NCBI GenBank assembly: GCA_963667595.2
Contig: CAXXWD010000009.1
Location: 248,001 to 312,000 of the forward strand
Direction of reading: 5' to 3'
DNA from: JAHJQZ01 sp963667595
GTDB taxonomy: Bacteria > Pseudomonadota > Alphaproteobacteria > Rhizobiales > Devosiaceae
DNA: 64,000 nt
The translations under genes were made by a program, and so were the position numbers. Within the stretch, counting starts at the first letter, position 1. Each line of letters begins with the position of its first letter. Under the pieces are notes generated by a model. That model had not been told where the DNA came from. It worked only from the letters and a program-made list of their open reading frames with translations, and made no database searches. Below are positions 16,237 through 23,032 of this stretch, one piece after another.

Positions 16237-17885
16237 AGGCAAAAGATACCTCCAGATTTGATCCATCTACACTCAGAGACTTGGGTGGCGACAAGGTGTT
16301 CGCGCGCGGAGAGCGCTATTTCCGCGACGGAGTGGTGGAGATTCTCAGCATCGAACCGGATCGGGTGCTCGCCCGGGTTGCGGGAATGGAAGACTACCGC
16401 ACCGTCGTTACCGGCAAAGGCACCACCATCGGCGGCGCGTGCTCCTGTCCGGCTTTCGACCGCGAAGGCTTCTGCAAGCACATGGTCGCGGTCGCTCTGG
16501 CGGCGAACGCTGCCCTTTCTTCGGGCGCGGCCGAGAGCGGCGGAACCCTCGCGGCGATCCGCGACTATCTCGGCACCCGGGATACCGACGCTCTGATCGC
16601 CATGATCATGGATGTCGCCGAGCGTGATCCGGCGCTGTTTCGCAAGCTGGAGATCGCCGCCACCGCTTCCGGCACGGACGACAAGTCCCTGCAGTCGAAA
16701 CTGCGCGCGGCCCTGCGCAACGCGACGCGGACCCGCGGCTTCGTCGACTACAGCGAGGCGGGGGGATGGGCGGCCGGTGTCGATGCGGCGCTCGCGATCG
16801 AACTTGCCGACTATGCGATCGAAAGGGTCGAGGGCGCCATCGAGAACATCGACGATTCCGATGGCCACTGCACCTTGCTGCTCGATCGGGCGCAACAGAT
16901 CCATCTCGATGCCTGCACGGCGGCGAAGCCCGAGCCGATCGCACTCGCCCGCGCGCTGTTCCGGCGCGAGACGGAAGGAGAATACGACACCTTCACTCAT
17001 GTGGCGGCGCGCTATGCCGAGGTGCTGGGCGAGGAGGGCCTGGCCGAATATCGCCGGCTGGCACAGGAGGCCTGGGACAAGTTGCCGAACCGGAACGGTC
17101 CCCGTCCCGGATCCGCCTTCGGCACGACGGATTATGAATTCGACGGTTATCGGTTGAGCACGATCCTCGATTTCTTTGCCGAACGCGATGGCGACGTCGA
17201 GATGCGCATCGCCCTGCGCGCCAAGACCCTCACCTCGCCCTGGGCCTATCTTCAGCTTGCCGAGTTCTGCGCGGCCGAGGGCAGGCCCGAGGAAGCGCTG
17301 CGCCGGGCGGAGGAGGGGCTCTGGATGTTCGAGGACGGCCGGCCGGATGAACGGCTGGTCAATTTCGCCGTCGATCTGTTGCTGAAGGCCAACCGAAAGA
17401 CCGACGCCGAGGCGCATCTGTGGCGTGCCTTCGACAAGGCGCCAAGTCTCGAGCTGTTTGGGCGCCTGCGCGACCTCGGCGGCAAGGACGCCACGCAACG
17501 CGCCATCGCCACCTTGCGCGACAAACTCGACAAAACCGCCGCCACCCGGTGGACGTCGCCGGCCGATCTGCTTGTCCGTGTCCTGATGGCGGAAAAACTG
17601 TTCGACGGGGCCTGGGAGGTTGTTCGCAACCACGGCGCATCGCGAGGCATCAAGCAGGCCCTGGCCAGGGCTAGCGAGCTGACTCATGCGGACGAGGCGA
17701 TCACGGTCTACAAGGAGCGCGTCGAGGAACTGGCAAGAATGGGTGGCAATCCGGCCTATGAGGAAGCCGTGGCGCTGGTCGTCCGCATGGAACCCCTGCA
17801 GGATGCCGAGGCACAAGCCGCCTATGTCGCCGCGCTCAAGCAGCGCCACGGACGCAAGCGCAATTTCATGAGGCTGTTGGGGTGA
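16233..17885 (+). CDS. SWIM zinc-finger domain protein
   Basis: This 550-aa cytoplasmic protein has a SWIM zinc finger near its N-terminus (C70, C72, C81, H83 in CSCPAFDREGFCKHM), preceded by KVFARGERYFRDGVV, typical of bacterial SWIM proteins. The rest is an alpha-helical repeat-like region rich in E, A and R with TPR-like stretches (DVEMRIALRAKTLTSPWAYL; GRPEEALRRAEEGLWMF), as in DUF6880-type proteins. SWIM domains bind nucleic acid or protein partners, and genome context often links them to helicases, though none is next to this one. It is coupled to the DUF3024-like gene. Function unknown. Confidence 0.8.
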   Translation: MKAKDTSRFDPSTLRDLGGDKVFARGERYFRDGVVEILSIEPDRVLARVAGMEDYRTVVTGKGTTIGGACSCPAFDREGFCKHMVAVALAANAALSSGAAESGGTLAAIRDYLGTRDTDALIAMIMDVAERDPALFRKLEIAATASGTDDKSLQSKLRAALRNATRTRGFVDYSEAGGWAAGVDAALAIELADYAIERVEGAIENIDDSDGHCTLLLDRAQQIHLDACTAAKPEPIALARALFRRETEGEYDTFTHVAARYAEVLGEEGLAEYRRLAQEAWDKLPNRNGPRPGSAFGTTDYEFDGYRLSTILDFFAERDGDVEMRIALRAKTLTSPWAYLQLAEFCAAEGRPEEALRRAEEGLWMFEDGRPDERLVNFAVDLLLKANRKTDAEAHLWRAFDKAPSLELFGRLRDLGGKDATQRAIATLRDKLDKTAATRWTSPADLLVRVLMAEKLFDGAWEVVRNHGASRGIKQALARASELTHADEAITVYKERVEELARMGGNPAYEEAVALVVRMEPLQDAEAQAAYVAALKQRHGRKRNFMRLLG

Positions 17886-18289
17886 CCCCGATGCGGCAAA
17901 AAGGGATCAGTTCATTATGCCGCTATCAGTCGGACACCGGGATTTGAGCACACGAAGCTGAAAAAACGCATCGGCGTCAAAGCGAATTCCATATCGCCGA
18001 ATGCCAGCGACGTCCTTTATTCATAGGGTGTCTTGGGTATTGGATGGGGCACACCGACACCATTCAGCCGCCGGTCGTGAGCGTCGGCGGTCAGTTTTCT
18101 GACGCCGTCGCGATTCTGGAATTCAAGAGACCGCTGCACGCCTGCAATATGTTCATTCACTAACGCATCGCGGAGCAAACCTGCAGACGGTCGGATTCCC
18201 CAGGATCAGCTATGAAGGCATCCCAAGGTGGGACGATTGGAGCGCTGCCGGACGGTTGCAGTATTAGTTGGGGCTCGAAGTCCATATTC
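17886..18289. other. intergenic region, no gene seen
   Basis: No frame with recognisable family resemblance. A short frame around 17950-18030 contains FEHTKLKKRIGVKA, which may be a relic but cannot be assigned. Confidence 0.45.
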
Positions 18290-18827
18290 GCACTGCCGGG
18301 AGTGGAGACTCCCCTTGTGATTGCGCTGTTCTTCATCGAGATCGACCGCGTGCGTAAGGTGAAAAAAGAAAGTGTTGTTGGTGATGGCGGCCAACTGCTG
18401 CCAACGTCTGGGCGACGCTCTGATCCGGCCCGGCCGTCTTCACCGGTGCGTCACGGTTCTAGCGCCGGAGACCGACGACGCGATCAGCGCCGTTCAGCGC
18501 CACGACCTGCGCGACGCATGCGACGAAGCCGCTTTGCGCAAACTGGCTCGGCTCAGGCGCGGCACAACGCCTGCGGTGATCACCGGTTTCGTGAAGGAGG
18601 CGCGTAGCCACAACCGGCCTTCGACGCTCTCCGATGTCCTTGACAGACGGTGTCCCGCAACGACCGGTCTTTCTGCCGACATTCGCGCCATTGCCCCTTA
18701 CGAAGCCGGCCACGCCGTCATGGCGCACCGCCTTGGCCAGGTTGTCAAATCCGTCTTGGTCGTTCCGAAAGACGTCGCCGACGGAGTGGCCGCTGACGAC
18801 TGCGAAAGGCAGGATTCCTTCCGATGA
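18290..18827 (+). pseudogene. decayed AAA+ ATPase / FtsH-like M41 protease remnant
   Basis: Fragments of one AAA protease appear in order but in different frames. A degenerate Walker B is seen in LFFIEIDRVRK (about 18325-18360). Then comes a sensor-1-like VMAAN and the second-region-of-homology LGDALIRPGRLHRCVTVL (about 18380-18470), followed by a helical lid. Finally EAGHAVMAHRLG (about 18700-18735) corresponds to the M41 zinc motif HEAGH with the first histidine replaced by tyrosine. The lost histidine, missing Walker A and frame changes show it is inactive. It may be a relic of a transferred element near the tRNA-Ser gene. Confidence 0.6.
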
Positions 18828-19061
18828 TCGGTGAGATTGCCCACCATTTGTAGCCGACCCCGGCCTTTTTCACGCGCGGAGATTCTGCCCCGGCGCCAGG
18901 TTCCACTTAAGAACGGCCGCCGGCATATCGATTGAGCAGGGCGGCTGTTTTTAAAAAATCAGCCCGAGACTCGTGGCTCGTCGACGAAAATGTCCGACAG
19001 ACGCAAACGCAAGTCGAGACAAGGCTTGATTGTTGACGCCAAAACGGGTTTAAGCGGCGGC

Positions 19062-19152
19062 GGAGAGGTGGCCGAGTGGTCGAAGGCACGCCCCTGCTAA
19101 GGGCGCATACGTCAAAAGCGTATCGAGGGTTCGAATCCCTTCCTCTCCGCCA
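19062..19152 (+). tRNA. tRNA-Ser (anticodon GCU)
   Basis: A 91-nt class II tRNA. Acceptor GGAGAGG (19062-19068) pairs with CCTCTCC (19142-19148), then G and encoded CCA at 19150-19152. The anticodon loop CTGCTAA gives GCU (Ser, AGC/AGU codons), and the long variable arm is typical of tRNA-Ser. GGTTCGAATCC forms the T arm. The flanking relics make it a plausible past integration site, though no attachment-site duplicate was found. Confidence 0.93.
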
Positions 19153-19237
19153 TTCACACAATCGAACCGACCTGTCCGCTGTTGTCCCCTGTGGTCCGCC
19201 GACGTCCGCGCAATGGCTGAATTTCCTCAGTCTTTCC

Positions 19238-19448
19238 TGTAGCGCGCAAAATCGGATGGCCAGACGCGCAAGATCAAGTGGCCATGGTTTTTGGATTGCA
19301 CCCACCTGACAGGGACAATGAAGCTGTAGCGCGCCATTTCAAATGGCACTTCGCGACACTTCGTATGTCATCACTTTTTTGACCGCTTGTAGCGCGCAAT
19401 TGCTTCTGACGCGTCGCGACAGTTCGAATGGGAGCGCTTTTTTTGGTC
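19238..19448. repeat. TGTAGCGCGC direct repeats downstream of tRNA-Ser
   Basis: TGTAGCGCGC occurs at 19238-19247, 19325-19334 and 19388-19397. The last two are part of longer units 63 bp apart that also share an ATT after the 10-mer, CGCGACA-TTCG-ATG in the middle and a six- to seven-T run followed by GACC or GGTC. They lie just past the 3' end of the minus-strand membrane-protein gene and might form tandem terminators or be relics of insertion ends. Confidence 0.5.
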
Positions 19449-19457
19449 TCAACCAGC

Positions 19458-20072
19458 TTATTTTCTGAGTGACAGCCAACCAACAATGAAAAGTCCGACG
19501 GTCGCAAAAGCTGCAACCCCCGATATCACGATGGCAGCCCAGGAAAGCCTGCGCGCTTCCTGATTGCTGAAATACATCTTCGTCTTCAATACGACGCTGG
19601 CGACCGTTTTGATGTCGTCTTCACTCAAGCTTTCGCAGTCGACATCCGAAACCTCGGCCAGGTTTCCGCAGAGCGCAAGCCCTTCTGAGACCATATTGAG
19701 GGCACTTGGCGAGAGCAGGCCCATCTCTTGAGCAAGTTGATTGGCGAGATCCTTGTCGATATCCAGAGCAGTAGCCAGGGCTTCGGATGCGGACGAGGAA
19801 AATTTGAGAGTATTTGTTCCCTTCCTTCCCCAAAGCTCGTTGCCTTCCGAATCCCCCCAAAACCTGTCCTCGTTGCTGTCATCCCAAGACCAGGTCTGGT
19901 TGCTGTCATCCCAACTCACGACGCGGGTTGGGTTCCCTCCAAGCCAACTGATGAGGGCGCCAAAGGTGAGCAGAGCAAGAACAGCCAGCGCTCTCAGGCT
20001 CTCTTGACTATTTTGTATCGCTCGACGGACCGCCTCTGTCGTCGTGGCGCTGCCGTGTAGAACCTGTCCCAT
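19458..20072 (-). CDS. hypothetical membrane protein with WDDSN repeats
   Basis: The protein is 204 aa from ATG 20072, chosen because GGAGGG lies 7 nt upstream; ATG 20087 is less likely. A hydrophobic segment near 28-46 and a second near the C-terminus (WAAIVISGVAAFATVG) flank a soluble region, so both ends are probably membrane-anchored. After the first segment come tryptophan-aspartate repeats: SWDDSNQTW, SWDDSNEDRF, FWGDSEGNELW. Two cysteines in CGNLAEVSDVDC could form a disulfide. I recognise no family. It stands alone between mosaic repeats and the tRNA gene, so it may be a transferred orphan. Confidence 0.55.
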   Translation of the reverse strand: MGQVLHGSATTTEAVRRAIQNSQESLRALAVLALLTFGALISWLGGNPTRVVSWDDSNQTWSWDDSNEDRFWGDSEGNELWGRKGTNTLKFSSSASEALATALDIDKDLANQLAQEMGLLSPSALNMVSEGLALCGNLAEVSDVDCESLSEDDIKTVASVVLKTKMYFSNQEARRLSWAAIVISGVAAFATVGLFIVGWLSLRK

Positions 20073-20140
20073 AGCGCATCCCTCCATGCCGAAGAAAACA
20101 ATGCACCATCAAAACTCGGGATCAAACATCTAGCCTGTTG

Positions 20141-20368
20141 TTTTGTCGCATTTTCGAACCGCAAAGCCGGTTCCCACTTTTGCTGAAAATGCTCTCGTTA
20201 CTTCCGCATCGCCTGACGAATTGGCCAGTTCGATGTCGTCAGGCGATGCGTGTCCGCCTTTAGAGCAGATCACGTTTTAGTTGAATCGGGTGATCTGCTC
20301 TATCTTCCTGTTATGGCGTGTTTTCGAACCGGCGAACCGGTACCCATTTCGCCTGAAAACACTCTAGG
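20141..20368. repeat. mosaic palindromic intergenic repeat (RIME-like)
   Basis: Two copies of a CGAACCG-containing module (20141-20195 and 20311-20368) share TTTCGAACCG, a GGTTCCCA or GGTACCCA core and TGAAAAYRCTCT. They flank two perfect hairpins: CGCATCGCCTGACGA with its complement (20205-20219/20236-20250) and TAGAGCAGATCAC with its complement (20261-20273/20290-20302). The arrangement is like the RIME-type mosaic elements of rhizobia. A third copy lies at 53158-53261. Confidence 0.65.
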
Positions 20369-20689
20369 ACATCGTATGCGCGCTGCGGAGGGCCGGAACG
20401 TGGTCGGGTGCGGTCATTCAATACAACGCTTACGAACGACGGCATTTCCGTGTCGATATCGGAAACCTGCCGGTTCGTTTCGGGCCCAAAAGTGGACAGT
20501 CTAGCGATCAATTTTACCATGATCGAGACGCAGACGCGGCGTCAACATTATTCGCCCGATGCCGCCTCGAACCACGCCTGAAACGTTGCACCGAGCGGCG
20601 CGAACAACGCGTGCTAAACGGGGCAGCGTCGCCGGAAGCCCCCAGCCGTGACCGTTGCCGCAAACAGCGTGAAGCGCGCCAGCTGGCGA

Positions 20690-21184
20690 CTATTCGGCAC
20701 TGTCATCTTTCGGGTCGACGCCGAGGGCAAATTCGCAATCGACCAGCGCCTTGGCAAACGGTTGCGCATCCGTTTCGGCGTCGGGCACTTCGGCTCCAAT
20801 AAGGAACAGCTGAAAGTGATAGGCATAGTTGCCGAATGCGATCTTTTGGCAGGAGAGATATTCGTCGTAGGCATAATGCGTGTCGGCGCCTTTGCCAGTG
20901 CCGCGCACCGCGTCGCTCAACGCCGCGACCACTTCGCCCTTGGCCGTGTTGAACCAATAGGCGATTGCGCGCCCCAACAGCGCCAGCACTTCGCCGCCGA
21001 TGCGATCGCTCAGGGTTTTCGACTCCGCCGCGCCGCTGAAGTCGGTCGTTGCGATCTCGACGAGCCTGTCCTTGGCGTCGAGAGTGACCCGATAAAGCGC
21101 AAGACTGTCGGTGCGGGCGTCGGTAAGAGCCGGGCCGGACAGGGACACAAAGGCGAGTGTCACGAGACCGAGTGAAAAGCGCAT
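20690..21184 (-). CDS. hypothetical secreted protein
   Basis: The protein is 164 aa from ATG 21184, which has GGAGG just upstream; an in-frame ATG 18 bp earlier lacks one. A Sec-type signal peptide covers about 1-22 (MRFSLGLVTLAFVSLSGPALT). The mature part is alpha-helical and acidic with one YDEYLSCQK segment and a later DCEF, giving two cysteines that may pair. No family is recognised. It sits between the mosaic repeat and the IS630 element, with no operon partner. Coding is supported by start context, signal peptide and sustained frame. Confidence 0.55.
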   Translation of the reverse strand: MRFSLGLVTLAFVSLSGPALTDARTDSLALYRVTLDAKDRLVEIATTDFSGAAESKTLSDRIGGEVLALLGRAIAYWFNTAKGEVVAALSDAVRGTGKGADTHYAYDEYLSCQKIAFGNYAYHFQLFLIGAEVPDAETDAQPFAKALVDCEFALGVDPKDDSAE

Positions 21185-21216
21185 GCGTCCTCCAGCTTGC
21201 ATCGGCCAAAAACCTA

Positions 21217-22454
21217 GTCCTTTGAATCACTCAAACTGACGGGTACAATTTTATAAGTTTGATGCGGGCGTGTTCGTTTGTGAACTGCCAGTTTGCGATG
21301 CAGCGTTTGTCGTTGCGCGCTTTTTGCCAGGCGGCGATGTCGCGGATCAATTCGTTCTTGCTGCTGACGCGTTCTTTCAGGCACTGGCGCGACAGGATTG
21401 AAAGTTCTGCTTCGGCCATATTCAGCCACGAACCGTGTTTTGGCGTGTAGTTCCATTCGAACCTGTCGGCGATGCGACGGGCTTTGGCGGGTTCGAAGGT
21501 CGCGTAAAGCGATGTGGGGCTGTGTGTGTTGAGATTGTCCTGGACCAGCACGATCTTGTCGGCATCGGCAAAATGGATGTCGGCGAGTTCGGCAAGAAAG
21601 TGTGCGTACTCGTTTGCGCCGCGATGGTCTGTGACCTTGAGGTGCCGCACCCCTTCAAGCGGGGCAAAGGCCATGAATACACTGGCCGTTCCTGCGCGCT
21701 TGTACTCATAATCGTGCCGGGCGATGCGCCCCGGTTTCATGGGGATAGGTAAACGCGTGGCGCCGACCAGTTGCTTAGCCGCTTCGTCGAGGCAGACCAG
21801 TGGACGCTTGGGATCACGTGGGCGCTGGTAGATCGCCAACACGTTCTCCATGGCCGCGACAAAGGCCGCGCTCTGTTTTGGCGGGATTACCCAATATCGG
21901 CTTCGGTGAGGCTTAAGTTCGTTTTTTTAAGCGCGCGCCCAATCGTGTTGAAATGCGCCGCCTCAACGATGTTCAGTTCGACAACCTTGTCCGCCAGAAG
22001 CCGAATGGTCCAGCGCGCATGGCCTTCCGGCGGCTCGGAGCACGCCAGCGCGATCAGCCGGGCCTCCGCTTCGCCGTCGAAAATGCGCCTGACAGCGGGA
22101 TGAAGACGCTGCTTGCGGGCGAAGACCGCCTCCATCCCTTCCATCACGAAGGTCTCGCGCACGCGCGCGACCGTAGACGGCGATGTCTCCAGACTTTGGC
22201 AGATCGCCCGATCCGTCCAACCCTCGCCACACGGCCCCTTGTCGGCTTTCAACAGGATGCGCGCCTTGGTGTTCGCGCGTGCTGGCAATGTGCCTTTCCT
22301 GACCTTCGACAAAAGCGCCTCGCGCTCGTCCAACGTCAGCTCAACCACATATCGTTTGTTCGTCAAAACCCTTCTCCTTAATGCTCAAATCAGCACCAAG
22401 AGAATCAGCTCGCTTAACAAAGCTCAACTGGTCTTTTTAACTGGTGCAAGGCAC
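21217..22454 (-). mobile_element. complete IS630-family insertion sequence
   Basis: The element is about 1238 bp and flanked by TA at 21215-21216 and 22455-22456, the expected target duplication of IS630/Tc1-type elements. The ends are imperfect inverted repeats: GTCCTTTGAATCACTCAAAC at the left, and GTGCCTTGCACCAGTTAAAA when the right end is read inwards, matching at most positions. It contains a two-frame transposase with a slippery A7. Ends and frames look intact, so the element may be recent or active. Confidence 0.8.
21231..22366 (-). CDS. IS630-family transposase, two frames joined by -1 frameshift
   Basis: OrfA runs from ATG 22366 (MTNKRYVVELTLDER) through a helix-turn-helix DNA-binding domain and stops at 21887. 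OrfB continues in the -1 frame to 21231. The switch site is seven A's on the coding strand (21922-21928): CTT AAA AAA ACG becomes AAA AAC GAA CTT AAG, after which the typical KPHRSRYWVIPPK follows. The DDE residues are seen in VCLDEAAKQ, LVQDNLNTHS and MAEAELSILSRQ. The complete fused protein would be about 380 aa, normal for this family. Such frameshifting is normal for IS630 and is not a defect. Confidence 0.88.
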
Positions 22455-22535
22455 TAGAGCATATTGTGGGGAGGCGCGAGCCAGTTTGACCGGGACGGCT
22501 TGCCGGACCCGTGAAGGGATGACGACCTTCCGCGC

Positions 22536-22982
22536 CTATTCAATCACACGCCCTTTTGTACGGTTGCGCCGGATATAGTCTCGGGCGCTTTTTTCGCTTT
22601 TGCGGTGGAAGCTCGCAATCCACCACTCGTTTTTGGCGACGACTGGCTTTGCAACGACGCGCCACCAGCTTTTCGCGCTTTCGCCAAGAGCGATAATCGA
22701 CCCCTTTGGATCGGGTACCATCGTCCCGGTTCTCAGTACGCCGATGGCCGCTCGCAAATCTTCAACTTTCAGCCCGCGCTCGGGGTGATCAGCGAAAATG
22801 TGATTGAGGCTGTCTTGGCTCAATCGGACCACGGATGTTTCAACGCCAACCGCCGCCGCGATACCTTCTGGCACCTGCGCCACCGGCACATAATACTTCC
22901 CCGGCATCTTTCCATCGGCCATGGCCTTGAGGATGGGCGAACCCAACTTCCGTTGCAGATCGACAATCTGCGTGGCACTCAA
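22536..22982 (-). CDS. phage-type barnase/EndoU/RelE-like nuclease domain protein (PBECR-like), possibly truncated
   Basis: This 148-aa frame contains VVRLSQDSLNHIFADHPERG, a spacer with GTMVPDPKGSIIALGESAK, then WWRVVAKP, WWIASFHRKSEKSARDYIRR. The order (helix with HI..H, WWR strand, IASFHR) resembles the toxin-like nuclease domains found at the C-termini of phage MuF and structural proteins. The N-terminal 60 residues look like the tail of a larger protein, so this may be a fragment of a prophage gene. Start ATG 22982 is the first available and not well supported by a ribosome site. No immunity gene is next to it. Family call tentative. Confidence 0.45.
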   Translation of the reverse strand: MSATQIVDLQRKLGSPILKAMADGKMPGKYYVPVAQVPEGIAAAVGVETSVVRLSQDSLNHIFADHPERGLKVEDLRAAIGVLRTGTMVPDPKGSIIALGESAKSWWRVVAKPVVAKNEWWIASFHRKSEKSARDYIRRNRTKGRVIE

Positions 22983-23032
22983 GCCATTGCCCCGCCCGGC
23001 CTCGAGGCAACACGAAGATCATTCTGGAGAGA

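Noticed and set aside
16089..17849. 586-aa open frame on the minus strand
   Set aside because: Antisense to the SWIM-domain gene, with low-complexity, His/Arg/Gly-rich composition.
21887..22366. IS630 transposase as a pseudogene
   Set aside because: The two frames join at an A7 slippery site that IS630 elements use normally, restoring a full transposase.
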